Shown: positions 5,167-12,842, counted from the stretch's first letter. The stretch is 12,912 bases of DNA from Sutterella sp. (GCA_019418235.1 DYCH01000065.1:23434-36345); one strand, 5' to 3'. The notes: a model not told the origin generated them from the sequence alone. Numbers and translations are program-made.

Positions 5167-7077
5167 ATGGCAAAGATTATTGGTATTGACTTAGGTACGA
5201 CGAACTCTGCAGTTGCCGTGATGGAAGGCGACAAGGTTCGTGTGATCGAAAATAGTGAAGGTGCTCGTACTACGCCGTCCATCGTTGCCTACATGGACAA
5301 CGGTGAAGTCTTGGTCGGTGCTACGGCCAAGCGTCAAGCAGTGACGAACCCGAAGAACACGTTGTTTGCTGTCAAGCGTTTGATCGGCCGTCGTTTTGAC
5401 GACGCTGAAGTTCAACGCGACATCAAGTTGATGCCCTTTACGATCACTCGTGCTGAAAACGGTGATGCTTGGGTTAGCGTTTTGGAAGACAAGAAGCTCG
5501 CTCCGCAACAAGTTTCTGCTGAAGTTTTGCGCAAGATGAAGCAAACGGCAGAAGACTACTTGGGTGAAACGGTCACGGAAGCCGTGATTACGGTTCCTGC
5601 TTACTTTAACGACAGTCAACGTCAAGCTACGAAGGATGCCGGTCGTATCGCCGGTCTCGAAGTCAAGCGTATTATCAACGAACCGACCGCTGCTGCTTTG
5701 GCTTTCGGTCTGGACAAGGCTGGTAAAGGTGACAAGAAGATTGCTGTTTATGACTTGGGCGGTGGTACGTTCGATATCTCCATTATTGACTTGGCTGATG
5801 TTGACGGCGACAAGCAATTTGAAGTGCTCTCTACGAACGGTGACACGTTCTTGGGTGGTGAAGATTTTGACCAACGTATCGTTGATTTCTTGATCACGGA
5901 ATTCAAGAAGGACACGGGCGTGGACTTGAGCAAGGACATCATCGCTTTGCAACGTTTGAAGGACGCTGCTGAAAAGGCCAAGATCGAATTGTCCAGCCGT
6001 CAAGAAACGGAAGTGAACCTCCCGTACATCACGGCTGACGCAACGGGCCCGAAGCACTTGAACATCAACTTGACGCGTTCTAAGTTTGAAAGCATGGTTG
6101 AAGACTTGGTCATGCGCACGATCGAACCGTGCCGTAAGGCTTTGGCTGACGCCGGTTGCTCCGCCAGCGAAATCACCGACGTGATCTTGGTGGGCGGTCA
6201 ATCCCGTATGCCGAAGGTTCAAGAAACGGTGAAGGAATTCTTCGGTAAGGATCCGCGTAAGGACGTGAACCCGGACGAAGCTGTGGCTATCGGTGCTGCT
6301 GTTCAAGGCTCTGTGTTAACGGGCGAACGCAATGACGTTCTCTTGTTGGACGTCACGCCTTTGACCTTGGGTATCGAAACGTTGGGTGGCGTGATGACGG
6401 CCATGATTAACCGTAACACGACGATCCCGACCAAGCACGCTCAAGTGTTCTCTACGGCTGAAGATAACCAACCGGCCGTGACCATTAAGGTCTACCAAGG
6501 TGAACGTGAAATGGCTTCCAACAACAAGCTCTTAGGCGAATTCAACCTCGAAGGTATCGCCCCGGCTCCGCGTGGTTTGCCGCAAATCGAAGTGACGTTT
6601 GACATCGACGCTAACGGTATTTTGCACGTTGCCGCTAAGGATAAGGCCACGGGTAAGGAAAACACGATCACGATTAAGGCTAGCTCCGGTTTGAGCGAAG
6701 ACGAAATCAAGCGTATGGTTGACGATGCTGAAGCTAACAAGGCCGAAGACCACAAGCGTTTTGAATTGGCTCAAGCCCGTAACGTGGCTGATGCTTCCAT
6801 CCACCAAGTTCAAAAGACCTTGAAGGATTTGGGCGATAAGGTTGAAGCCGCTGACCGTATGGCTTGCGAAGACGCCATCAAGAAGGTTGAAGAAGTGGTC
6901 AAGGGCGAAGACAAGGCCGCTATTGACGCCGCTGTTGAAAAGTTGATGACGGCTGCTCAAAAGATTGGCGAAAAGTTGAACGCTCAAGCTCAACAAGCTC
7001 AAGCCCAACCGCAAGATCAACAAGGCGCTGCTAAGGCTGATGACGACGTCGTGGACGTGGACGCTAAGGAAAAATAA
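5167..7077 (+). CDS. dnaK: DnaK, Hsp70 chaperone
   Basis: ATP-driven cytoplasmic chaperone that binds exposed hydrophobic segments, working with DnaJ and GrpE. The start at 5167 (MAKIIGIDLGTTNS) has AAGGAAA in front and gives 636 residues, normal for the family; the frame is open 22 codons further up, but that stretch is the untranslated leader. Nucleotide-binding domain marks are IGIDLGTTNS (about 5-14), VPAYFNDSQRQATKDAG, NEPTAAALAFG, YDLGGGTFDIS and ILVGGQSRMP. The substrate-binding domain follows the LLLDVTPLTLGIETLGG linker, and a helical lid leads to a Gln/Ala-rich tail and a DDDVVDVDAKEK end resembling the usual acidic terminus. Codon use is strongly biased (CAA for Gln, AAG for Lys, CGT for Arg), as expected for high expression; this bias creates long meaningless open frames on the opposite strand. 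Confidence 0.99.
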   Translation: MAKIIGIDLGTTNSAVAVMEGDKVRVIENSEGARTTPSIVAYMDNGEVLVGATAKRQAVTNPKNTLFAVKRLIGRRFDDAEVQRDIKLMPFTITRAENGDAWVSVLEDKKLAPQQVSAEVLRKMKQTAEDYLGETVTEAVITVPAYFNDSQRQATKDAGRIAGLEVKRIINEPTAAALAFGLDKAGKGDKKIAVYDLGGGTFDISIIDLADVDGDKQFEVLSTNGDTFLGGEDFDQRIVDFLITEFKKDTGVDLSKDIIALQRLKDAAEKAKIELSSRQETEVNLPYITADATGPKHLNINLTRSKFESMVEDLVMRTIEPCRKALADAGCSASEITDVILVGGQSRMPKVQETVKEFFGKDPRKDVNPDEAVAIGAAVQGSVLTGERNDVLLLDVTPLTLGIETLGGVMTAMINRNTTIPTKHAQVFSTAEDNQPAVTIKVYQGEREMASNNKLLGEFNLEGIAPAPRGLPQIEVTFDIDANGILHVAAKDKATGKENTITIKASSGLSEDEIKRMVDDAEANKAEDHKRFELAQARNVADASIHQVQKTLKDLGDKVEAADRMACEDAIKKVEEVVKGEDKAAIDAAVEKLMTAAQKIGEKLNAQAQQAQAQPQDQQGAAKADDDVVDVDAKEK

Positions 7078-7116
7078 TCTGACGGACCGATCTCGACAAG
7101 TGATCGGTCAATCAGA
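7078..7116 (+). other. Stem-loop directly after the dnaK stop codon
   Basis: TCTGA / TCAGA outer arms (7078-7082, 7112-7116) and a perfect eight-pair inner stem GACCGATC / GATCGGTC (7085-7092, 7102-7109) enclose a 9-base loop. No T run follows, so it is more likely an mRNA 3'-end protecting hairpin or processing signal than a terminator. Confidence 0.65.
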
Positions 7117-7141
7117 GATTTGAGTACATGAGAGAGGGGGG

Positions 7142-7189
7142 AAGGCTCAAGAAACGGGGGTTAACCGCAAGACTTGAGCCTTTCTTTTT
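7142..7189 (+). terminator. Terminator-like hairpin between dnaK and dnaJ
   Basis: AAGGCTCAAG (7142-7151) and CTTGAGCCTT (7173-7182) pair perfectly over ten bases around a 21-base loop and are followed by TCTTTTT. It lies 24 bases before the dnaJ ATG with no promoter visible between them, so it probably acts as a partial terminator or attenuator that lowers dnaJ relative to dnaK. Confidence 0.75.
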
Positions 7190-7213
7190 GGCACATATAG
7201 GATTAGACGTTCA

Positions 7214-8371
7214 ATGAGTGATCGCGATTATTACGAAGTATTGGGTGTAGAGAAAAACGCCAGTGCTGCCGATATTAAAAAGGCTTATCGCCGTTTGGCG
7301 ATGAAATATCACCCCGACCGCAATCAAGGGGATAAAGAAGCCGAGGACAAATTTAAAGAAATCGGCGAAGCTTATGAAGTGTTAGGTGACGAGCAAAAGC
7401 GCGCCGCCTATGATCGTTTTGGTAAGGCCGGTATTAACCCCGGTGCTGCTGGTGGCGGTGCTGGCGGCTTTGGTGGCTTTGGCCCTGAAGGTTTTGGTGG
7501 CTTTAGCAACATGGGTGACTTTGGCGATCTCTTTGGTGAGATTTTTGGTCAAGCTGCGGGCCGTCGTCAACAATCTGGTCCTCGCGCAATGAAGGGAACA
7601 GACTTGCGCTATGACATGGAAATTACGCTTGAACAAGCCGCTAAGGGTCACACGGCTGAAATTCGTGTTCCTGTGTGGGAAAAGTGCGATGTCTGTGATG
7701 GCACGGGTAGCCGCTCTAAGGCTAAGCCCAAGACTTGTCCGCATTGCCAAGGCACGGGGACCATTCATGTCAAGCAAGGTTTCTTCGCTGTTCAACAAAC
7801 GTGTCCCCACTGCCACGGTACGGGTACCGTGATCAGCGATCCGTGCCCCAATTGTGATGGCACGGGCTTTAAGAAGGTTATGAAGACCTTGGAAGTGAAG
7901 ATTCCGGCCGGTATCAATTCCGGACAACGCGTTCGCTTGCAAGGCAAGGGTCAACCTGGTGTTAACGGTGGTCCTGCCGGTGACTTGTACGTTGAAATCA
8001 TGGTTAAACCCCATGAAATTTTCCAACGTGACGGCAATGATTTGCACGTCGAGTTGCCGATCTCTTTTGTGGTGGCTGCTTTGGGTGGTGATGTGGATGT
8101 GCCGGTGCTTGATGGCGAAACCCGCATTACGATTCCTGAAGGCACGCAAAACGGCAAGATTTTACGCTTGCGCGGCAAGGGTTTAAAGGATCTTCGTTCG
8201 GGTTACATGGGCGACTTGTACATCCATGTGTTCATTGAAACGCCGGTGAATTTGAACGACAAGCAAAAAGACATTTTGCGTCAATTCCAAAAGACGATTG
8301 ATGATAACGGCAAGAAGCATTCTCCGAAGCATCAAAGCTTTATGGATAAGATGAAAAATCTTTTTAGTTAA
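7214..8371 (+). CDS. dnaJ: DnaJ, Hsp40 co-chaperone
   Basis: Delivers clients to DnaK and stimulates its ATPase. This is a 385-residue class A (type I) J-protein. The J domain (about 1-70) has the HPD tripeptide at 33-35, followed by a Gly/Phe-rich linker (about 72-113). Four CxxCxGxG zinc repeats start at residues 158, 175, 197 and 211 (CDVCDGTG, CPHCQGTG, CPHCHGTG, CPNCDGTG) and form two zinc centres. Two C-terminal beta domains follow. AGGA stands 11 bases before the ATG. No sigma-32 promoter is seen directly upstream, so heat-shock expression must come from the dnaK promoter by read-through of the hairpin at 7142-7189. Confidence 0.98.
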   Translation: MSDRDYYEVLGVEKNASAADIKKAYRRLAMKYHPDRNQGDKEAEDKFKEIGEAYEVLGDEQKRAAYDRFGKAGINPGAAGGGAGGFGGFGPEGFGGFSNMGDFGDLFGEIFGQAAGRRQQSGPRAMKGTDLRYDMEITLEQAAKGHTAEIRVPVWEKCDVCDGTGSRSKAKPKTCPHCQGTGTIHVKQGFFAVQQTCPHCHGTGTVISDPCPNCDGTGFKKVMKTLEVKIPAGINSGQRVRLQGKGQPGVNGGPAGDLYVEIMVKPHEIFQRDGNDLHVELPISFVVAALGGDVDVPVLDGETRITIPEGTQNGKILRLRGKGLKDLRSGYMGDLYIHVFIETPVNLNDKQKDILRQFQKTIDDNGKKHSPKHQSFMDKMKNLFS

Positions 8372-8388
8372 GCGTTAAAGTTGCAAAG

Positions 8389-8416
8389 AAGCGTCTCAAT
8401 CAAGAGGCGCTTTTTT
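8389..8416 (+). terminator. Rho-independent terminator after dnaJ
   Basis: AAGCGTCTC (8389-8397) pairs with GAGGCGCTT (8404-8412) with one G-T wobble and a six-base loop, followed by TTTTTT. It lies between convergent dnaJ and dinB. On the minus strand the T run is poor (CTTTG), so it serves dnaJ mainly. Confidence 0.88.
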
Positions 8417-8423
8417 GTGCCTA

Positions 8424-9503
8424 TCAGAAAAGTCGAAGCTGTTTGTTCAGAGTTTCGTTGTGTGATTCTTCAAGCTCTGTTTTAGAAACGGTTAACCCCA
8501 AAAGTCGAATGCCTCGATAGGGGATGGGAACGCTATTTAAGAGTTCTTTCGCAAGGGGCTCGATGATGTCACGGTGATTGAGGTATTGGGCTTGTCCGAG
8601 ACTTCGGGTGACGGTGGTGAAGTCGGGGAATCGAACCTTGAGTGTCAAACGTTTTCCGGTGAAATTTTTCTCTTTGACTCGCAAGACGAGCTCATCGATA
8701 ACGTCCGAGACGGCTTGATCAATGTCCGCTCCTCGAATATCGTGTCTAAACGTTCTCTCGCACCCAACGGACTTGCGTTCTCGGTAGGGTTGCACTTCAC
8801 GGTCGTCAATGCCTCGCACGAAACGGTAGTAGGTTAAACCAGCTTTCCCAAAAAGCTCTGTGAGTCTGGGTAAACTCAAGGCGCGAAGTTCTGGTGCTGA
8901 GTTGATACCCATGGCGTGGAGTTTCTTTGCAGTGGCAGGACCTATGCCCCAAAACGCTTGAATGGGCAAGCGGTCAATAAAATCCAAGGCCTGATCAGGG
9001 TGAATGACACAAAGTCCGTCAGGCTTACGATAGTCGCTCGCAATTTTGGCTAAAAACTTGTTGTAACTGACACCCGCACTGGCAATAAGGTTCAATTCTT
9101 CTCGAATGTCTGTTTTGATTCTCACAGCCACATCAACGGCTAACTCGGCTTGGATTTTATTATTCGTTACGTCCAAAAACGCTTCATCAATAGAAATGGG
9201 TTCAATGAGATCGGTATAACGATGAAAAATTTCCCGTGTTTGAAGGGAAATCTCTTTGTAATGATCCATGCGAGAAGCTACGAAAATAAGGTGCGGGCAA
9301 AGCTCCTTTGCTTTTGTGCTAGGCATGGCCGAATGTACACCAAATTTGCGAGCTTCGTAGCTTGCTGCCGCCACAACACCACGACCGCCAGCATGACCCA
9401 CGGCAATGGGCTTTCCCCGCAATGAAGGATTATCGCGTTGCTCGACGGAGGCGAAGAAGGCGTCCATGTCGATGTGGATGATTTTGCGATAGGCGTTAGT
9501 CAT
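8424..9503 (-). CDS. dinB: DNA polymerase IV (DinB), Y-family translesion polymerase
   Basis: Error-prone polymerase that extends primers past damaged bases. It has 359 residues, close to E. coli DinB (351). Catalytic carboxylates are visible: Asp12 in HIDMDAFF, and Asp106-Glu107 in SIDEAFLDV. The steric-gate Phe is at about 17. The conserved SAGVSYNKFLAKIASDYRKPDG region and helix-hairpin-helix thumb GIGPATAKKL follow. The C-terminus ends exactly in QLRLF, a canonical sliding-clamp binding peptide, so the protein is complete. The start aligns with other DinB proteins, but no Shine-Dalgarno precedes it and I see no LexA-type CTGT-N8-ACAG box upstream, so SOS control is not supported by the sequence. 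Confidence 0.97.
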   Translation of the reverse strand: MTNAYRKIIHIDMDAFFASVEQRDNPSLRGKPIAVGHAGGRGVVAAASYEARKFGVHSAMPSTKAKELCPHLIFVASRMDHYKEISLQTREIFHRYTDLIEPISIDEAFLDVTNNKIQAELAVDVAVRIKTDIREELNLIASAGVSYNKFLAKIASDYRKPDGLCVIHPDQALDFIDRLPIQAFWGIGPATAKKLHAMGINSAPELRALSLPRLTELFGKAGLTYYRFVRGIDDREVQPYRERKSVGCERTFRHDIRGADIDQAVSDVIDELVLRVKEKNFTGKRLTLKVRFPDFTTVTRSLGQAQYLNHRDIIEPLAKELLNSVPIPYRGIRLLGLTVSKTELEESHNETLNKQLRLF

Positions 9504-9530
9504 GGGAAGAAAACGATATTCGGGTTAGCG

Positions 9531-9559
9531 CTTACTTTTTGGGTTCAAATTGAAGTAAG
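9531..9559. repeat. Inverted repeat in the dinB-brnQ divergent intergenic region
   Basis: CTTACTT (9531-9537) and AAGTAAG (9553-9559) are perfect complements, with an inner TTTG/CAAA pairing around a four-base loop and a three-base bulge. The half site AGTAAG recurs at 9564-9569. It lies just upstream of dinB and before brnQ, so it may be an operator or a transcript hairpin for either gene. No convincing -35/-10 pair was found in the gap. Confidence 0.45.
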
Positions 9560-9661
9560 TTGAGTAAGATTACCTAGATAATGACAATTAGGGGGATTAT
9601 CTCATAGGTATCTCTGATAGAGTTGCCTGCTTATCTGACTCATTCTTTCATCAATCGACCT

Positions 9662-10984
9662 ATGCATCAGTTTAGTATGAAAAAGCGCCTCTTAGTAGGC
9701 TTGACTCTTTTTTCAATGTTTTTCGGCGCCGGTAACTTAATTTTCCCGCCGTTTTTAGGTTCCCTTGCTGGCACCGAAATGCCTTGGGCCATCCTTGGTT
9801 TTGGGGTGAGTGCTGTTATTTTCCCGGTTTTGGCTGTGATGACAGTGGCGCGTTCTGGCGGTTTGATGACGTTGGCAAGTCGTGTTCATCCGACCTTTGC
9901 GTTTATTTTCACACTGCTGATTTATTTATCCATTGGTCCTTGTTTGGCCATTCCTCGTACGGCGAGTACCTCTTTTGAAATGGCTTTCTCGCCCATGTTT
10001 ATTGGTGATACAACGCCAGTCTTTTTGGGATTGACGTCTTTAACGATCGCTCAAGCTATTTACTCGGTAATCTTTTTTGCCTTTGCTGGTTTTGTAGCGT
10101 TGGATCCTTCTAAATTAACGCAACGTTTGGGTAAGGTGACCTCGCCCGCATTGCTTTTTATGATTGCCGCTCTTTTTATCGTGTGTGTCATCAATCCGAT
10201 TGCTGACTATGGCATGGTTTTGCCACCTTATGACGTGAATTCTGCCGTGCGAGGTTTTTTAGAGGGCTATCAAACGATGGATACGTTGGCCGCTTTGAAT
10301 TTCGGTTTAATCATTGCTTTAAATATTGAAGCATTGGGTGCAAAGAGCACCGATGAAGTGGTGAGCGAAACGGTGAAGGCAGGTTTGATTGCCGGTTTTG
10401 TTTTGATGGTGATCTATGTGGCTTTGGCCCATATCGGTGCCACGGTGGGTGGCGCCGGTCGCATCATGGATAATGGTGCTCAAACGTTGACGACCGCAGC
10501 TCAAATTCAGTTTGGCTCTTGGGGCATGATTATTTTGGGTGCGATTTTCTTTGTGGCGTGCTTAAACTGCTGCATCGGTTTGTTATCTTGCTGCAGTGAC
10601 TATTTCGCAAAGACTTTCCCGTGTTTGTCTTATCGTGGCTGGTTGTTGGTGTTTGTGCTTTGCAGTATGGTGGTTTCGAACGCAGGTTTGACGCTGATTT
10701 TGAAATTCTCCATTCCTGTATTGTTGGCCATCTACCCGGTTGCTTTGGTGTTGATTATCTTGGGCTTAACGCATCACTTTAACCAACGCTTTCCGCTCAC
10801 GTATCCCGTGACGGTTGCATTGACGATTGTGGTGAGTATTGCGGGTGCCGCTGCTGACTTAGGCGTTGATGTTCCCTTTATTTCGTATTTGCCTTTCTAC
10901 TCCGTTGGGTTGGAATGGATTGTTCCGGCTTTGATCGGTTGGGTGATTGGTGCTATGTCAGGTAAAAAGCCGATGATTCAATAG
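9662..10984 (+). CDS. brnQ: BrnQ-type branched-chain amino acid carrier (LIVCS family)
   Basis: Inner-membrane symporter for leucine, isoleucine and valine, with cation coupling expected from the family. From the ATG at 9662 the protein is 440 residues, matching E. coli BrnQ (439), with about 12 hydrophobic segments. Signatures are FGAGNLIFPPFLG (about 21-33), IGPCLAIPRTASTSFE (about 91-106), GYQTMDTLAALNFG and SMVVSNAGL. The frame is also open back to a TTG at 9623, and another ATG is at 9677. No start has a good Shine-Dalgarno, so 9662 rests on family length alone. A strong terminator follows. The Leu/Ile/Val specificity is inferred from the family. Confidence 0.93.
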   Translation: MHQFSMKKRLLVGLTLFSMFFGAGNLIFPPFLGSLAGTEMPWAILGFGVSAVIFPVLAVMTVARSGGLMTLASRVHPTFAFIFTLLIYLSIGPCLAIPRTASTSFEMAFSPMFIGDTTPVFLGLTSLTIAQAIYSVIFFAFAGFVALDPSKLTQRLGKVTSPALLFMIAALFIVCVINPIADYGMVLPPYDVNSAVRGFLEGYQTMDTLAALNFGLIIALNIEALGAKSTDEVVSETVKAGLIAGFVLMVIYVALAHIGATVGGAGRIMDNGAQTLTTAAQIQFGSWGMIILGAIFFVACLNCCIGLLSCCSDYFAKTFPCLSYRGWLLVFVLCSMVVSNAGLTLILKFSIPVLLAIYPVALVLIILGLTHHFNQRFPLTYPVTVALTIVVSIAGAAADLGVDVPFISYLPFYSVGLEWIVPALIGWVIGAMSGKKPMIQ

Positions 10985-11004
10985 TCAGCTTCTAACTGAT
11001 CGAT

Positions 11005-11034
11005 AAAAATGGGCTCAAATGGGCCCATTTTTTT
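11005..11034 (+). terminator. Rho-independent terminator after brnQ
   Basis: AAAAATGGGC (11005-11014) and GCCCATTTTT (11023-11032) form a ten-pair stem with an eight-base loop and a T run to 11034. It closes brnQ and leaves mntP, about 45 bases downstream, as a separate unit or dependent on read-through. Confidence 0.9.
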
Positions 11035-11079
11035 GTGAGTTGTGTCAGAATTGCGTCACACTTTTTTCTCTCGTTTTGT

Positions 11080-11679
11080 ATGTCTTTTATTGAAATTGTT
11101 GCAATTGCCGTTGCGTTATCAATTGACGCTGTTGTGGTGGCGCTTTGTTGGAGTGCTGGGCAAAAGCATATTCGTTACACACACGTTCTTCAATTTGCCT
11201 TGGTCTTTGGTGGCTTTCAAGCTTTAATGCCTGTGGGTGGCTGGTTTGCCGGTGAATGGTTAATTAGTTACATCAGTGCTTTTGACCACTGGGTGGCATT
11301 TTTACTTCTTCTTTGGGTGGCTTATTCCATGGTGAAGGAAGCGCTTGAGGGCAATGAGGACGAAGAGGCTTGCTGCGGTCACTGTCAAGGCAAAAAAGAA
11401 GTGGGGATCACGTGGTGGACATTGATTGTTTTAGCCGTGGCTACAAGTTTAGATGCTTTGGCTGTCGGCTTTTCATTTGCGATGGTGCAAACGCCCATTC
11501 TTATGCCTGCAATAACGATTGGGGTGATTTGTGCTGTGTTGACAGCAATGGCGGTTTCAGCCGGTAAGGCGCTTGCTCAGAAAGTGCAGCGCCATACCGA
11601 TAAACTCTCTTTTGTGGGAGCTGCCGTGCTCTTGTTGATCGGTTTAAGAATCCTTTGGGAGCACGGCGTATTCAGTTAG
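11080..11679 (+). CDS. mntP: MntP-type manganese efflux pump
   Basis: Small inner-membrane exporter of Mn2+ (MntP/YebN family). From the ATG at 11080 it has 199 residues and six hydrophobic segments in two repeats of three. Each repeat carries the family acidic motif: SIDAVVVALCW (Asp16) and TSLDALAVGFSF (Asp125). The conserved ending LLIGLRILWEH matches the family. The frame is open back to a GTG at 11035, but that would start at the end of the preceding terminator, and 11080 fits the family N-terminus. No Shine-Dalgarno is evident. The cytoplasmic linker between repeats (about 88-107) is acidic and unusually rich in metal ligands (EDEEACCGHC). Its stop codon overlaps the stop of the convergent asparaginase gene by four bases. 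No manganese riboswitch is recognisable in the short upstream gap. Confidence 0.92.
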   Translation: MSFIEIVAIAVALSIDAVVVALCWSAGQKHIRYTHVLQFALVFGGFQALMPVGGWFAGEWLISYISAFDHWVAFLLLLWVAYSMVKEALEGNEDEEACCGHCQGKKEVGITWWTLIVLAVATSLDALAVGFSFAMVQTPILMPAITIGVICAVLTAMAVSAGKALAQKVQRHTDKLSFVGAAVLLLIGLRILWEHGVFS

Positions 11680-12680
11680 TAGCGCATGAATAAGTCACGC
11701 AAGGCATCGACATCGTTGATGCCTTTTTTTAATGCCAATTGCAACAAGATGCGGGCCTTGATGGCGGACAGATTCCAGGAGGAAATGAAGCCAGCCTCTT
11801 CCCATTCGGATAAACCATTGAAAATGGCGCCGCTAAAGACGCGAGAAGAGCGAATCACGCGAACACCCGATTCGCTAGCTTGACTTAAAGCGGGGAAGAC
11901 CTTGGCGGGGATGCAACCATTACCTAAGCCGGCAAAAACAATCCCTTGAGCACCACCCTTGACGCAAGCTTCGACCAACATCCCGTCATCGTCGGCGTGA
12001 GAGAAAAGAATATCCACACGCGGGAAGCTTTCATCTTCAGCGAAGTCTTCAATGCTAAAGGGCGTTTGCATCGTGTGAGGTTTGATGTTCTTATTCATGA
12101 ACATGACGGCGTTATCAACGACAGAGCCTAATTCACCGTGCAACAAACCGGCAAATGTCGCAACGTTCGTAGCATGAGTCTTTGTGGAGGTGCGAGCGCA
12201 ACCAATGATGTTATTTAAAACCATCATGACGCCTTGGCCGCGAGAAGCGTCGTTTGCAGCCACTTGGAAGGCATTATAGAGATTGAGGATGCCGTCAGAA
12301 GACAAAGCCGTTGCCGGACGCATAGCACCCGTAATGACCACGGGTTTATTGGACTTGAGGATTAAGTCCAAGAAGTAGGCCGTTTCTTCCATCGTGTCGG
12401 TACCGTGCGTGATCACCACACCGTCAACATCGTCACGATTTAATTGAGCTTGCACGGCGCGTGCCAACTTTAACCAGATCTCGCACGTCATGGAGCTGGA
12501 GTCGACGCGGCATACCGACTCTTGTTCCAATTCAACCAAATCTTTCAAATCCGGAAGTTTTTCCAATAAGGCATCAATTTCAAGGTTACCTAAGCGGTAG
12601 CCGGTCGTTTGCGTAGCAGTTTCACCGGAACTCACAATGGTGCCGCCGGTACTCATCAAAATGATTTTTTTCTTGGACAT
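11676..12680 (-). CDS. L-asparaginase, AnsB-like but without signal peptide (cytoplasmic)
   Basis: Hydrolyses L-asparagine to aspartate and ammonia. It has 334 residues and aligns along its length with type II bacterial asparaginases. The first catalytic motif is STGGTI (nucleophile Thr14) with Tyr28 as the likely partner. The second is THGTDTMEETAYFLD (Thr94, Asp95), and Lys167 in TSTKTHATNVATF completes the second triad. TGAMRPATALSSDG and the C-terminal SSRV and KARILLQLAL blocks are also conserved. The N-terminus MSKKKIILMSTGGTI leaves no room for a signal peptide, so it is cytoplasmic despite its AnsB-like sequence. The residue equivalent to E. coli Gln59 is Ser62. TAGGAG lies 7 bases before the ATG, inside a small palindrome. 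The 3' end overlaps the mntP stop and contains the mntP terminator on the other strand. Confidence 0.95.
   Translation of the reverse strand: MSKKKIILMSTGGTIVSSGETATQTTGYRLGNLEIDALLEKLPDLKDLVELEQESVCRVDSSSMTCEIWLKLARAVQAQLNRDDVDGVVITHGTDTMEETAYFLDLILKSNKPVVITGAMRPATALSSDGILNLYNAFQVAANDASRGQGVMMVLNNIIGCARTSTKTHATNVATFAGLLHGELGSVVDNAVMFMNKNIKPHTMQTPFSIEDFAEDESFPRVDILFSHADDDGMLVEACVKGGAQGIVFAGLGNGCIPAKVFPALSQASESGVRVIRSSRVFSGAIFNGLSEWEEAGFISSWNLSAIKARILLQLALKKGINDVDALRDLFMRY
11701..11730 (+). terminator. Terminator of mntP located inside the asparaginase coding sequence
   Basis: Ten pairs, one a G-T wobble (AAGGCATCGA, 11701-11710, with 11716-11725), close a five-base loop and run into seven T (11724-11730). 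It lies about 20 bases after the mntP stop and is at the same time the antisense of the last codons of the asparaginase gene. Confidence 0.88.
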
Positions 12681-12713
12681 GGAGATACTCCTAAAAAAGA
12701 TGGCTTAATTATA
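12681..12713 (-). promoter_or_regulatory. Asparaginase start region: Shine-Dalgarno in a palindrome and a TATAAT -10
   Basis: On the minus strand a perfect TATAAT (12713-12708) lies about 27 bases before the ATG, but no convincing -35 stands at the right distance. The AGGAG Shine-Dalgarno (12692-12688) is part of GGAG-TAT-CTCC (12691-12681), which can fold on itself directly before the ATG. Confidence 0.5.
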
Positions 12714-12814
12714 CGTTTTGCGCACCTAGAGGTTTTCTTCGAAATTATTTTTTGACTAAGTGATTGATGCAAAAAGGAAAGACGCAATATCTCAGAACTA
12801 AGTGAAAAAAGTTC

Positions 12815-12842
12815 TTGACAAAGTGGAAGATGTCCTTAAAAT
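12815..12842 (+). promoter_or_regulatory. Sigma-70 promoter of the tRNA-Gly gene
   Basis: A perfect TTGACA (12815-12820) and TAAAAT (12837-12842) with a 16-base spacer stand 15 bases before the tRNA. A short inverted repeat (AGAACT/AGTTCT) lies just upstream of the -35. Confidence 0.85.

Noticed and set aside
5191..6306. A 371-codon open frame on the minus strand inside dnaK
   Set aside because: It is an artefact of the strong codon bias of dnaK; it lacks family resemblance and a ribosome site, and dnaK itself is unambiguous. The same applies to minus-strand frames in dnaJ (7382-8149), grpE (4388-4963) and the 3' part of dnaK (6532-7023).
9504..9661. LexA box upstream of dinB
   Set aside because: No CTGT-N8-ACAG or close variant was found by reading both strands of the gap.
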